Positions 42,154 to 51,306 of a DNA stretch of 64,000 bases are shown one piece after another. The stretch covers positions 1 to 64,000 of the forward strand of contig NZ_JBMOUD010000017.1 in the NCBI RefSeq assembly GCF_049319665.1, in the 5' to 3' direction. The notes under the pieces are model-generated. The model saw nothing but the letters and a program-made list of their open reading frames with translations, was not told the DNA's origin and searched no databases. Both the position numbers and the translations under genes were made by a program. Each line of letters begins with the position of its first letter. Positions within the stretch are counted from its first letter, which is position 1. This DNA comes from JBMOUD01 sp049319665. Lineage in GTDB: Bacteria; Pseudomonadota; Gammaproteobacteria; Enterobacterales; Enterobacteriaceae.

Positions 42154-43435
42154 GAATAGGCCCGGTTATACTCTTTTTAATATCGTAGTAAGGGGACAAC
42201 ATCCATTGATAGATAGGACGTTTTTCCAGAAATAGGGTGGATTCAGCTTTCATGCCGCTGGATAAAGACAGCGTTTTTCCCTGATAGCTAAATTGGTTAT
42301 TGTCCAGAGCAACCAGCACTTTGTAATAAGGTTGGTTGGTGCCGCCTGACGGCAGGCGAGGGACGTTATTGTATGAAGACATCTCTTGCGTCGAGGCTGG
42401 GACGCTAGAAATTGACATTATCTTGCCAGGAAACTGGCCGAACTTTTCAAACGGGAAGGCTTCATAGCGAATATTGATGCTGTCTCCAGACTTGACGTAA
42501 GGCAGGCTGCTATTAGGTAGCCATAGTAACAATGAATAGGCATCGCTGCTGCTAGGTACCAATTGCGCCAGACTATCGCCAGCGTTGACCATTTGCCCTT
42601 GCGTGACGCTAAGAGAATCTATTTTTCCATCGCTTGGCGCATTAATAAAGAGGGTGCCACCGGCATCGACCTCGGCTAATTGCCGACTTAAATCACTGCG
42701 CTGATATTGATATTGCGATATCTGATTATCAAAGTCGGTGGCTTTCGTTGATAGCTCGCTTTGCAAATTAGTGATCTGCAAGCTTTCCTGAATGCTTTGG
42801 GTATTGAGACTTTGATAGGAACTTTGTTGTTGATAATAAAGATAGCGCTGGTTGTTTAGCTGGTCTTTGTTAATTAACCCTTTACGCTGATAACTGTCAT
42901 AGTTATTCATGCTCAGGCGCATTTCTTCCATGCCTTTGGCGGCATTCGCGACCAGCGCTAGTGATTTCTCATGGGCTAATTGATATTGATTAAGCTGCTG
43001 CTGAAGATTCTTTTCGGTTTGTTGTTTATTCTGCTGTAGTTTCAGAATGATATCATCAACCAAGGTGATTTGATTTTTAATCGCCGCAATTGAATTTTGG
43101 CTGACGTTGCCCGATTGGGTTGAGCGGCTGACGTCAATTTGATAAAGATGTGCGCCTTGCTGTACTCGATCGCCGGTTTTTACCCATGTTTTACTTATAA
43201 ACCCCTGCTGTGGCGAGAAAATATTAATGGCATGCGGTTGGGTAATGACCTCCCCGCTGACGTTAATTCTTCGCGTATAGCTAGAGAAAATAATCATGCT
43301 TATTAGCGCAATGAAAAACAAGAGAGATATTAAAGCAATGACCCAAGCTGGGTAACCTGAAACCAGCAGTGCTTTACCTAGCCATTTCGTCTTGCTGTAT
43401 TCAATAGCTTCCTTGCGGAATATGTTTCTGTTCAT
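42146..43435 (-). CDS. Membrane fusion (adaptor) protein, CvaA/HlyD type
   Basis: A 429-residue adaptor with one N-terminal membrane helix (VIALISLLFFIALISMIIF), a first biotinyl-like half (INVSGEVITQPHAINIFSPQ), a long coiled coil (residues ~110-250), the second half DGKIDSLSVTQGQMVNAGDS and a C-terminal beta-barrel region. It bridges the ABC exporter to an outer-membrane TolC channel, which is not encoded here. It is the first gene of the exporter operon. Confidence 0.9.
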   Translation of the reverse strand: MNRNIFRKEAIEYSKTKWLGKALLVSGYPAWVIALISLLFFIALISMIIFSSYTRRINVSGEVITQPHAINIFSPQQGFISKTWVKTGDRVQQGAHLYQIDVSRSTQSGNVSQNSIAAIKNQITLVDDIILKLQQNKQQTEKNLQQQLNQYQLAHEKSLALVANAAKGMEEMRLSMNNYDSYQRKGLINKDQLNNQRYLYYQQQSSYQSLNTQSIQESLQITNLQSELSTKATDFDNQISQYQYQRSDLSRQLAEVDAGGTLFINAPSDGKIDSLSVTQGQMVNAGDSLAQLVPSSSDAYSLLLWLPNSSLPYVKSGDSINIRYEAFPFEKFGQFPGKIMSISSVPASTQEMSSYNNVPRLPSGGTNQPYYKVLVALDNNQFSYQGKTLSLSSGMKAESTLFLEKRPIYQWMLSPYYDIKKSITGPIHE

Positions 43436-43632
43436 ATGTCGGAGCTACACCATCATGGGCAAATACGAATTTTCCTATCAAACAGTCTAGGTTAGGTTTT
43501 GGGTGTGGTAAATAAGACTGGGATTACTTATTGAAAAATAATAAAGAAAGGGGGAAGGGTTCCAACGAAGTAACGCGGATTTTTTGTGATCAGTCTCTAT
43601 TTCTTATAGCCAAAAATGTATTTTTAGGATGA

Positions 43633-43664
43633 CAACAGATTCAGGCCGATGGCTGAATCTGTTG
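43633..43664. terminator. Hairpin between GntR gene end and adaptor gene start
   Basis: CAACAGATTCAG and CTGAATCTGTTG form a perfect 12-bp stem, just after the stop of the minus-strand GntR gene. It probably terminates the GntR transcript, though T runs are weak. Confidence 0.55.
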
Positions 43665-43671
43665 CTATTTA

Positions 43672-44349
43672 TTAGCTATTTCTGGCTTGCAGGGAGAAAT
43701 AATGTTTCTCAAGCAGAGCTGCACCATCATCGATGGCTTTATGAATGGAACGTACGCTACGTTCACTATCACCAGCCGCCAAGGCGAGCAGAAGTTCGTC
43801 GTAATTATGCTGCCCTTGTGCCATCTCAGTAGATTGCGGATAGAGATAATTAAAGCATGGGCCAATTTGCACCCAAAGCTGTTCGATAAGTGACGTCAGG
43901 GAAGGCATTTCAGCATAAGCATAGAGTGCAAAACGAAACTCGCGATTAGCCTGTAATGCGTGTTCAACATTTTGCTCTAATTTGGAGGCCATAAACTCGG
44001 CGCTGAGTTTTTTTAGTTTTGTCAGCTTCTTGGCATTCATTTTTGATATTGCCTGAGTAACGGCCAGGCCTTCTAGCTGCTTACGTATCAGCGTGATTTC
44101 CTGGTATTTGCCCAGTGGCATATCGGGTACTAAAAAAGCCTGAGCGGGCGTTGCATCCAATGCGCCAGCAGAAACTAAACGCAGCAATGCCTCGCGTACT
44201 GGCGTCACGCTGGTACCTAGTTGATTAGCAATATCTTTGGTAACCAAGCGCGCTCCTGGCTTGAGGACACCGACAATTAATGCGCGTTTCAAATTCGCCT
44301 CAACCTGCATAGTCAGACTGACGCGTTGTGCTTTTTCCATCTCAAACAT
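43672..44349 (-). CDS. GntR-family regulator with FCD domain
   Basis: A 225-residue FadR-type regulator. The winged helix is AQRVSLTMQVEANLKRALIV followed by GARLVTKDIANQLGTSVTPVREALLRLVSAG. The C-terminal all-helical FCD domain binds the effector. I chose the start at 44349 because a GGGGGG ribosome site precedes it; the longer frame from 44412 lacks one. It is divergent from the ABC importer cluster (221 bp between starts), and the palindrome core found there reappears at the other end of the cluster, so it is the likely regulator of both. Confidence 0.87.
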   Translation of the reverse strand: MFEMEKAQRVSLTMQVEANLKRALIVGVLKPGARLVTKDIANQLGTSVTPVREALLRLVSAGALDATPAQAFLVPDMPLGKYQEITLIRKQLEGLAVTQAISKMNAKKLTKLKKLSAEFMASKLEQNVEHALQANREFRFALYAYAEMPSLTSLIEQLWVQIGPCFNYLYPQSTEMAQGQHNYDELLLALAAGDSERSVRSIHKAIDDGAALLEKHYFSLQARNS

Positions 44350-44421
44350 TGTGCCCCCCAGCGTTAGCAAAAAAATGTCTATTCTTTTGCACTTTAATCG
44401 ATAGCTTGCCAAAAATGCATT

Positions 44422-44434
44422 ATATAGGATATAT
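44422..44434. promoter_or_regulatory. Candidate GntR operator, left end of cluster
   Basis: ATATAGGATATAT lies in the divergent region between the GntR gene and the binding-protein gene. Its reverse complement occurs exactly at 53793-53805 in front of the ATPase gene. Flanks extend it to an imperfect palindrome (ATTATATA / TATATCAT). No other copy was noticed in the window. Confidence 0.65.
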
Positions 44435-44569
44435 CATGTATTAAGAAATTGTAGTGCATCAAAAACACAGCGGTGAAAATTCGCGCTTAACTCTTTTTCT
44501 GTTAGCTATTTTTCTGTTAACTCTTCTTCTGTCAGCCTTTGGTTGGCAACGTGTTGGGACATGATTGTG

Positions 44570-46063
44570 ATGAGAATACCTGTCTTCAAACTTGCTTCTC
44601 TGGTGGTGTTGTTTGGCTTGATATCTCCTATGGCGATAGCGTCTGAGTTGGTTATTGCCCAACCGACGTCAGCGACTGCCATGGACCCTGGCTTTTTGAA
44701 AGAGCCGGCGACGCTGGTTGATAACTTGTTCGACACGCTCGTGATGCGCGATGCGAACATGGCGTTGCAACCCGGCTTGGCGCTGAGCTGGAAGGCTATT
44801 AATGACACGACCTGGCAATTTGAATTGCGCAAAGGCGTAAAATTCACCGATGGTGAACCCGTCAACGCACAGGCGGTGAAATTCTCAATCGACCGTATTC
44901 TTGACCCGGCTAATCATGCGCCGACGATTTCCTATATCAGAACGATTAAGTCTGTCGATGTTATCGGGGAGTATGAGGTTCAAATTCACACCGATGGCCC
45001 GGACCCATTACTGCCAACGCGAATGAGCCGCTATCCGACCTATATCGTGCCGCCAGCTTATGTCAGCAAAGTCGGCGCCGCTGAATTTGCTCGCAAGCCT
45101 ATTGGTAGCGGTGCTTATACGCTCTCGGCATTTGTGCCGGACGAAAAAGTAGTGATGCAAGCCAACCCAGATTACTGGCGCGGTAAACCGTCTATCGATA
45201 CCGTAACATGGCGTCCAATCCCAGAGGCTACGGCACGTGTTACCGCATTATTGACTGGAGAAGTTCAACTCGTTGATGGCGTACCGGCCGATCTGGTGCC
45301 CGCGTTGAAAAACAAACCGGGCATTCATCTTGAGCAGGTTAAAGGTGGCGGTCTGACCGTATACCTTGGCCTGAAAATGAACGAGAAGCCGCTGAATGAT
45401 GTGCGGGTACGACAGGCTTTGTCTCTCGCGCTTAATCGTCAGTCTTATACCCAAGACTTGCTACATGGTTTCGGTACACCAACCGGAACTATGGCTGGGG
45501 CGAAAGATTTTGGTTATTTAGCGATCCCAGCACCAGCTCAGGATATTGCTAAGGCCAAATCTTTGTTGGCAGCCGCGGGCTACCCAAATGGTTTCACCGT
45601 GCATTTCCAAGCGCCGCGCCGTTATATTGCCAGCGCTGATGTCGCGCAAGCTATCGTGCAGGATTTGGCAACGATTGGCGTAAAAGCCGAGCTTGAAGTA
45701 CCAGAATGGTCTGTCTATACCCAGGAAGTCGCCGCCCAGAAACAAGCGCCACTGTATATGTTAGCCTGGGGATCGACCCAAACATTGGATGCTGACGCTG
45801 CACTTTACCCGATTCTACATTCAGGCGAGCCTTACTCCACCGTTAGTATTCCTGCGCTCGACAGCTTGCTTAACCAGAGCCGTTTGACGGTTGATGCGGC
45901 AAAACGCGAGAAGATCTTACAACAAATTCAAACCTTGGTGGCTGAACAGCAGCCGTTAATCCCGCTGTATCGTGAGGATTCTATTTACGCCAGCAGCGAT
46001 GCATTGACCTTCACTGGTCGTGCTGATTCCCGTATTCCATTGTTTGATTTGAAACTGAAATGA
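44570..46063 (+). CDS. Peptide-type ABC substrate-binding protein (SBP_bac_5)
   Basis: A 497-residue periplasmic protein. The signal peptide is MRIPVFKLASLVVLFGLISP then MAIA/SE. The mature part has ASELVIAQPTSATAMDPGFL, the DppA/OppA hinge KPLNDVRVRQALSLALNRQS and the late segment APLYMLAWGSTQTLDADAAL. No lipobox. Starts at 44561 or 44543 are possible alternatives. It is the first gene of a long operon with two permeases, a peptidase homologue and amino-acid/sulfur enzymes. The ligand is probably a small peptide or modified amino acid. Confidence 0.87.
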   Translation: MRIPVFKLASLVVLFGLISPMAIASELVIAQPTSATAMDPGFLKEPATLVDNLFDTLVMRDANMALQPGLALSWKAINDTTWQFELRKGVKFTDGEPVNAQAVKFSIDRILDPANHAPTISYIRTIKSVDVIGEYEVQIHTDGPDPLLPTRMSRYPTYIVPPAYVSKVGAAEFARKPIGSGAYTLSAFVPDEKVVMQANPDYWRGKPSIDTVTWRPIPEATARVTALLTGEVQLVDGVPADLVPALKNKPGIHLEQVKGGGLTVYLGLKMNEKPLNDVRVRQALSLALNRQSYTQDLLHGFGTPTGTMAGAKDFGYLAIPAPAQDIAKAKSLLAAAGYPNGFTVHFQAPRRYIASADVAQAIVQDLATIGVKAELEVPEWSVYTQEVAAQKQAPLYMLAWGSTQTLDADAALYPILHSGEPYSTVSIPALDSLLNQSRLTVDAAKREKILQQIQTLVAEQQPLIPLYREDSIYASSDALTFTGRADSRIPLFDLKLK

Positions 46064-46920
46064 TCCTGTTACGTCAGGCATTACGGACCAAACCACGTCG
46101 TCGCTTTTATGGCGATGTGCTGCTCGGTGGCCTGCTGGTGGCTCTCGTGCTGCTGGCGGCGTTACTGTCGCCTTGGTTGCCGCTGCCTGACCCATTAACG
46201 ACGCATTTGGCCGATGTGTTTTTAGCGCCAGGGACCCAAACTGCATCGGGTATGCACTGGTTGGGCACCGATCAGCTCGGGCGTGATTTGCTGGCGCGTA
46301 TTCTTGCTGGTACACGCTTGTCGCTGTTTATTGTACTGATGGCCGCTGTGATTGCAGCCGTTATGGGCTCGTTGCTTGGCATGTTGGCCGGGTATGTCGG
46401 TGGTTGGTTAGATGCGTTGATCATGCGCCTGATGGACATTCAGCTGGCCGTACCTTTTATTCTGCTGATTTTGCTCGTGATGGCGTTATTTGGTGCCTCT
46501 CTGAGCAATATCATTGTGATTATGGGGGTGACCAGTTGGGCTATTTATGCTCGGGTTGCTCGAGCAAAAACGCTTGAGATCCGTGAGCTGGAATATATTG
46601 AATCCGTCCGCGCGATGGGCTTTTCAACGCCACGTATTTTATTACGCCATGTATTGCCTAATTTGACCACGCCATTAGTGGTGCTGCTGACCCTCGATAT
46701 TCCGCGGCTTATCGTATTGGAAGCTTCGATAGGATTTCTCGGCATGGGTATTCAGCCGCCAACGCCAACCTTGGGTAATCTGATTGGCGAAGGGCGATCT
46801 TATATGTTGCTGGCGCAATGGTTGGTGTTCTATCCGGGATTGATCATTGCCGCTCTGGTCATCGGCTGTAACTTGCTCGGTGACGGTTTGCTGCGCAAAA
46901 GCCATGCGAGGGCGGGCTAA
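46060..46920 (+). CDS. Peptide-type ABC permease (DppC-like)
   Basis: A 286-residue permease with the DppC/OppC pattern: HWLGTDQLGRDLLARILAGT near the N terminus, the contact loop YIESVRAMGFSTPRILLRHV and IGFLGMGIQPPTPTLGNLI. It overlaps the binding-protein gene by 4 bp. In most relatives the DppB-type gene comes first; here the DppC-type precedes it, which is unusual but not unique. Confidence 0.92.
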   Translation: MILLRQALRTKPRRRFYGDVLLGGLLVALVLLAALLSPWLPLPDPLTTHLADVFLAPGTQTASGMHWLGTDQLGRDLLARILAGTRLSLFIVLMAAVIAAVMGSLLGMLAGYVGGWLDALIMRLMDIQLAVPFILLILLVMALFGASLSNIIVIMGVTSWAIYARVARAKTLEIRELEYIESVRAMGFSTPRILLRHVLPNLTTPLVVLLTLDIPRLIVLEASIGFLGMGIQPPTPTLGNLIGEGRSYMLLAQWLVFYPGLIIAALVIGCNLLGDGLLRKSHARAG

Positions 46921-46921
46921 T

Positions 46922-47836
46922 ATGCTGAGATATATTATGGCGCGCCTCGGCCAGTCGATCTTGGTGATGTTTGGCTTATCAATACTGATTTTTTACAGTT
47001 TGCATCTGACCGGCGATCCGGCGGCAGTGATGATGCCACCGGGATCGACGCAGCAGGAGATCGATTCTTTTCGTCATAGCATGGGCTTTGATCGTCCACT
47101 TCTGTGGCAATACGGCCATTACCTCAATGAGGTGCTACACGGTAATTTGGGTGATTCGTTACGCTACAGCCAGCCAGTTACCTCTCTGATTGGTGAACGA
47201 GTACCCGCGACGCTGCTGCTGGCGGTCACGGCGCTGGCCTGGAGCACGATTGCCGGATTATTACTGGGTATTCTCAGTGCGTTAAAGCAGAACAGCCTGT
47301 GGGATCTCTTATCAAGACTGTTGGCATTTAGTGGGCAGGCGGTACCGGTTTTCTGGCTCGGCTTGTTGATGATTATTCTTTTTAGTCTGAATTTGCGCTG
47401 GCTGCCATCGAGTGGTTATGGCAGTGCCAGCCAGCTGATTATGCCAGCGATTAGCCTAGGTGCTTATTATATGAGCGCTATTGCCCGGCTGATCCGCGCC
47501 AGCCTGATCGATGTATTACAGCAGGACTACATTCGTACTGCCCGCGCTAAAGGGCTAAGCCAGTGGCGCATAATTGTGCGTCATGGCTTGCGTAATGCGC
47601 TGATCCCGGTCGTCACGGTGCAGGGAATGTATTTTGCCTCGCTGCTCGGCGGTGCGCTGGTGACGGAAATTATTTTTGCCTGGCCGGGCATTGGCCGACT
47701 GGCGGTACAGGCGATTCAAAACCGCGATTTTCCGTTGGTTCAGGCGATTGTGCTGCTAGCTGCACTGCTATTTGTCGGCATCAACCTGATTATTGACTTG
47801 TTGTACGTGGTACTTAATCCGAGGATCCGCCTATGA
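46922..47836 (+). CDS. Peptide-type ABC permease (DppB-like)
   Basis: A 304-residue permease of the DppB/OppB type: MLRYIMARLGQSILVMFGLS at the start, LTGDPAAVMMPPGST, contact loop YIRTARAKGLSQWRIIVRHG and the DppB-type loop TEIIFAWPGIGRLAVQAI. I chose ATG 46922, right after the previous stop; the longer frame from 46847 overlaps the preceding gene. It overlaps the next gene by 4 bp. Confidence 0.92.
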   Translation: MLRYIMARLGQSILVMFGLSILIFYSLHLTGDPAAVMMPPGSTQQEIDSFRHSMGFDRPLLWQYGHYLNEVLHGNLGDSLRYSQPVTSLIGERVPATLLLAVTALAWSTIAGLLLGILSALKQNSLWDLLSRLLAFSGQAVPVFWLGLLMIILFSLNLRWLPSSGYGSASQLIMPAISLGAYYMSAIARLIRASLIDVLQQDYIRTARAKGLSQWRIIVRHGLRNALIPVVTVQGMYFASLLGGALVTEIIFAWPGIGRLAVQAIQNRDFPLVQAIVLLAALLFVGINLIIDLLYVVLNPRIRL

Positions 47837-49203
47837 CTCGATTAGCGATGGCGTCTGCTGATATCACGCCAGCACTGCAAGAAACACTCGATTTATTGGC
47901 CCAGATGACGCCATTTCGTTCGGTTGACGGTGAGCTAGACGAGCAGCGAGCCTTGGCACAATGGCTAGAAACCTGGCTGGAAACTGAATTAGGTGCCCAT
48001 CCTGTTTTACCAGTCAGTCAGCAACTACTGAAGGATTCACCGCCGTTAGTCCATGCGCGTCTGGATATCGGCGCCAGTAAAACGCTGGTGTTGTACAACA
48101 TGTACGATGTGATGCCTGCCAGCGATCATGGTTGGGATATCCCGCCGTTTACCGGCGGCGTTCTGGAGTGGCCTGAGCTGGGGGCGGTGTATGTGGCCCG
48201 CGGCGCAGAAAATAACAAAGGGCCATTGGCTGGCATGCTGATGGCGGTGAAGAACCTGCTGTTAGCAGAGCAGTTAACCGTCAATATCGAATTTGTTATT
48301 GAAGGCGAAGAAGAGATTGGCAGCGGTAGCTTGCGCCGTTATTTGGGACGACACCCTTGCCCGATTGCTCCAGCTGAAGCCGTATTGTTCCCTTCGCTTT
48401 GTGAATATGGCGGGGGAGAGCCACGCATTTATCTCGGTTTTAGTGGGTTGAGTAGCGGTTGTTTATCGGTGAACGGCGGGGAGTGGGGCGGGCCTACAGC
48501 GGCAATACATGCCAGCAACGCCAGTTGGATTGCCAATCCGGTTTGGCGCTTGGTAGCCGCGCTTAACGCTATTGGCGGTAAGCCAGGCAATCAAGCGGTA
48601 TTGGCAAAAATTACGCCTGATGAACCAGCCAACGCGCTGCTGGCAGAACTCGCCAAAAACTTTAGCCTTGGCGATGAGCTGCGTTTTCGCCGCAGTCAAC
48701 GGCTGACCGTTTCTGGTGATACTTTGCACTGCCTGCAACATCTGCTCGGCTGTGCAGTACTCAATCTTGCCGAAATCCATAGCGATCCGCCGGGTGGACG
48801 CGGCGTGATACCGCATCGTGCCAGTGCCGAATTAGCTTTCCGTACACCGCCGGGTATCGATAGCGCCGCACTGATTGCCAGCATACATCAGCGCTTAGCC
48901 ACACCAGGTTTCGAAGGCTGCGAACTGCTCCTTGATGACTGTTATCCCGGCCATCGTTTTAGCCGTGAAGCGACCGGCGTCAATGAACTTATTGCCAGTT
49001 ATCAGCAGCATCATGCCACGCCACAGATCTGGCCGTGGGCTCCAGGATGTGCGCCAGCTTATGCGTTTGCGCCGATTGCGCCAGCTTTTCTTATTGGCGG
49101 CCTGGGTCACGGTGGCAATGCACACGGCATCAATGAATTTGTAACGTTGCAAGGTTTGCAGCGTTTCCAGCATTCAATGAGTGACTGGATCAAGTCATTC
49201 TAA
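47833..49203 (+). CDS. M20-family peptidase homologue with altered metal site
   Basis: A 456-residue protein with the M20 fold: catalytic and lid domains and the Glu motif EGEEEIGSGS (residues ~157-166). The first metal motif reads LYNMYDVMP (residues 88-95 approximately) instead of the usual GHYDVxP, and the second reads GAENNKGP instead of GASDDKGP, so two expected metal ligands appear replaced. The His near the C terminus remains (GGNAHGINEF). It may be a noncanonical hydrolase or use another metal arrangement. It sits in the importer operon, so it probably processes the imported compound. Confidence 0.82.
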   Translation: MTRLAMASADITPALQETLDLLAQMTPFRSVDGELDEQRALAQWLETWLETELGAHPVLPVSQQLLKDSPPLVHARLDIGASKTLVLYNMYDVMPASDHGWDIPPFTGGVLEWPELGAVYVARGAENNKGPLAGMLMAVKNLLLAEQLTVNIEFVIEGEEEIGSGSLRRYLGRHPCPIAPAEAVLFPSLCEYGGGEPRIYLGFSGLSSGCLSVNGGEWGGPTAAIHASNASWIANPVWRLVAALNAIGGKPGNQAVLAKITPDEPANALLAELAKNFSLGDELRFRRSQRLTVSGDTLHCLQHLLGCAVLNLAEIHSDPPGGRGVIPHRASAELAFRTPPGIDSAALIASIHQRLATPGFEGCELLLDDCYPGHRFSREATGVNELIASYQQHHATPQIWPWAPGCAPAYAFAPIAPAFLIGGLGHGGNAHGINEFVTLQGLQRFQHSMSDWIKSF

Positions 49204-49301
49204 ATTTTTCTCGGCTTATGGCCGAGCGCTAGCACCAGGGAAAACCAAGCAGTACATAAGCAGTATATAAAGCAGTACATAAAGAAAGTTAAGGTAACAA
49301 G

Positions 49302-50300
49302 ATGAAAACTGTTGATGATTTTGAACGTGTTCCACTCGGCTTTTTCCCCACGCCGCTCGAAAGTTTGAGCAATGTGGGGGCATCGCTGGGCATTGAGCTT
49401 ACGATCAAACGTGACGATTACACCGGTTTTGGCGGTGGCGGCAACAAAGTTCGTAAGCTGGAGTACTTGATGGCAGAAGCTTGTCGTCAGGGGATTAACA
49501 CAGTGATCACCACCGGCGGGCATCAGTCAAATCATGCCCGTATGGTCGCCGCTGCAGCACGAAAATTCGGTATGAAACCGATTTTAGTGCTGCGCGGCAA
49601 CCCGCCGGAGCAGTATCAGGGCAACTTGCTGCTGGACAAATTGTTCGGTGCCGAGCTGCAGTTCCTCGATCCAGACCAGTATTTTGATCTGATCGCTGGG
49701 GCCATGCAGGCGCATGCTGATGCTGCCACGGCGCGCGGTGAAAAAGCGCTAATCATTCCTTTGGGCGGAGCAACGCCTTTAGGAGCGCTTGGCTATGTTC
49801 GTGCAGTTGAAGAGATGGATGCGCAGCTGAAAGCGCGCGGTGAATCCGCGCCGCAGGTGATTGTGGCTCCGACCGGTTCTGGTGGTACGTTGGCGGGATT
49901 ATACGTCGGCGCACGTCATTACTGGCCGCAGACCAAAATTGTCGGCATCAGTGTGAGCGCTAAAGCACAATGGTTCCAGGATCGTATTTCTACGATGGCG
50001 CAGGATTGCGCCGATCTGCTGGAGTGGCCGCAGCAGTGGTCGCCAGAAGATATCTGGATTGAAGATGGCTTTGTTGGCACGGCCTATGGTGTTCCTTCAG
50101 ATGGTGGTATTGAAGCTATCTATCGGGTTGCTCAGGCCGAAGGTGTGTTGCTTGACCCGGTGTATACTGGCAAAGCGATGCACGGGCTAATAAGTTTGGT
50201 CGAACAGGGCAAAATTGCGCAGGGGGATAAGGTGGTATTTGTTCACTGTGGTGGATCACCGGCGTTATATCCGTTCTCGCAACGACTGTTGGAGCAATAA
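49302..50300 (+). CDS. D-cysteine desulfhydrase/ACC deaminase family PLP enzyme
   Basis: A 332-residue fold-type II PLP enzyme. FGGGGNKVRKLEYLMAEA carries the Schiff-base lysine, TTGGHQSNHARMVAAAARKFG follows, and APTGSGGTLAGLYVGA is the phosphate loop. Members release sulfide, pyruvate and ammonia from D-cysteine, or deaminate ACC or D-amino acids. The surrounding importer, rhodanese and cyclodeaminase favour a sulfur amino acid substrate. AAGGTAACAAG precedes the ATG. The 98-bp gap upstream has three near-copies of AAGCAGTACATA and a small CTCGGC/GCCGAG hairpin. Confidence 0.85.
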   Translation: MKTVDDFERVPLGFFPTPLESLSNVGASLGIELTIKRDDYTGFGGGGNKVRKLEYLMAEACRQGINTVITTGGHQSNHARMVAAAARKFGMKPILVLRGNPPEQYQGNLLLDKLFGAELQFLDPDQYFDLIAGAMQAHADAATARGEKALIIPLGGATPLGALGYVRAVEEMDAQLKARGESAPQVIVAPTGSGGTLAGLYVGARHYWPQTKIVGISVSAKAQWFQDRISTMAQDCADLLEWPQQWSPEDIWIEDGFVGTAYGVPSDGGIEAIYRVAQAEGVLLDPVYTGKAMHGLISLVEQGKIAQGDKVVFVHCGGSPALYPFSQRLLEQ

Positions 50301-50301
50301 G

Positions 50302-51306
50302 ATGCTACCGACGCTGCGCTACCTCAATCGTCAGGATGTGTTGCAACTTGGCGGTACCGACCCACAGCAAGCCTTCGATGATGTGCTTGAAGTGGTACGT
50401 CTGATGCGCAGCGGCGAGGCGCAAATGCCGGCGGAGTCGCATGTCGATTTAGCGACACCGTTAGGCAAAGCTTACGCACTGCCTGCGAGAGTAGGTGGAC
50501 GATTTAACGCCGCAGGGGTTAAATGGACCGCTCATCGTCCGCAGGCAGAAGATGGTTTACCGCAAGCGTTAGCCTTAACCTTGGTTAATGATGCTAATAG
50601 CGGTATTCCGCGTGGGCTGGTTGAAAGCGCGGCGCTGACAGCGACGCGCACCGCTGCCGTTTCTGCCGTGGCGCTGCGTTATGCGGCACCACGGCCGATC
50701 CGGCGCGTATTATTACTTGGTGCTGGCGTGCAAGCGCAGGCACATATCAAAATGCTTAACGTGTTGTTCCCGCAATTGGAAACGCTGATCTGCTGGAACC
50801 GCACGCCGACCCATCTGCAACGTACTCTGGCGGCGTTGGGAGACTTACCTTGGCCCGTTGAGTGTCCGAGTTCACTCGCCGATGCATTGGCGAGTGAATA
50901 CGATGCGCTGATTTCCTGTACCAGCGCTGCACAGCCATTTCTTGGGCCGCAGGCGCTGCGTGAAGGGACGATTGTTTTACAGATTGGTTATCACGAGATG
51001 TCCTTTGAGGGTATCCGCAAAGCTAGCAAAGTGGTCGCCGATTTATGGGGCGATTTTTGCCAGACCAGCGCTAAAAGTCTGTTTCAAATGTATCGAGCTG
51101 GGGAGTTTCCCGCTGCTGCATTGGCGGCCGACCTCAGCAATTTGTTGATCGACGGTTGGCGTCCTGACACCAACGATAGCGTCTATTTCTCTTCATTTGG
51201 CCTCAATGTGTTTGATATCGCGCTGGCCGCACGCTTGTTACAAGACGCCGAGTTGCAACAGCTTGGTCAAACCCTGCCGCTATTTTCCAGAGACTCGCTA
51301 TGCTGA
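50302..51306 (+). CDS. Ornithine cyclodeaminase/mu-crystallin family protein
   Basis: A 334-residue Rossmann enzyme: GKAYALPARVGGRFNAAGVK, then GGxG-type NAD loop RVLLLGAGVQAQAHIKML. Family members deaminate ornithine or reduce cyclic or open-chain imines. With a desulfhydrase beside it, a role with an imine or thiazoline intermediate can be imagined, but the substrate is unknown. ATG 50302 is immediately after the previous stop. It overlaps the rhodanese gene by 7 bp. Confidence 0.87.
   Translation: MLPTLRYLNRQDVLQLGGTDPQQAFDDVLEVVRLMRSGEAQMPAESHVDLATPLGKAYALPARVGGRFNAAGVKWTAHRPQAEDGLPQALALTLVNDANSGIPRGLVESAALTATRTAAVSAVALRYAAPRPIRRVLLLGAGVQAQAHIKMLNVLFPQLETLICWNRTPTHLQRTLAALGDLPWPVECPSSLADALASEYDALISCTSAAQPFLGPQALREGTIVLQIGYHEMSFEGIRKASKVVADLWGDFCQTSAKSLFQMYRAGEFPAAALAADLSNLLIDGWRPDTNDSVYFSSFGLNVFDIALAARLLQDAELQQLGQTLPLFSRDSLC

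Noticed and set aside
43629..43832. 67-codon frame starting hydrophobic, considered as an immunity gene
   Set aside because: Its second half lies on the opposite strand of the GntR gene and its start covers the terminator hairpin; it has only one weak membrane segment.
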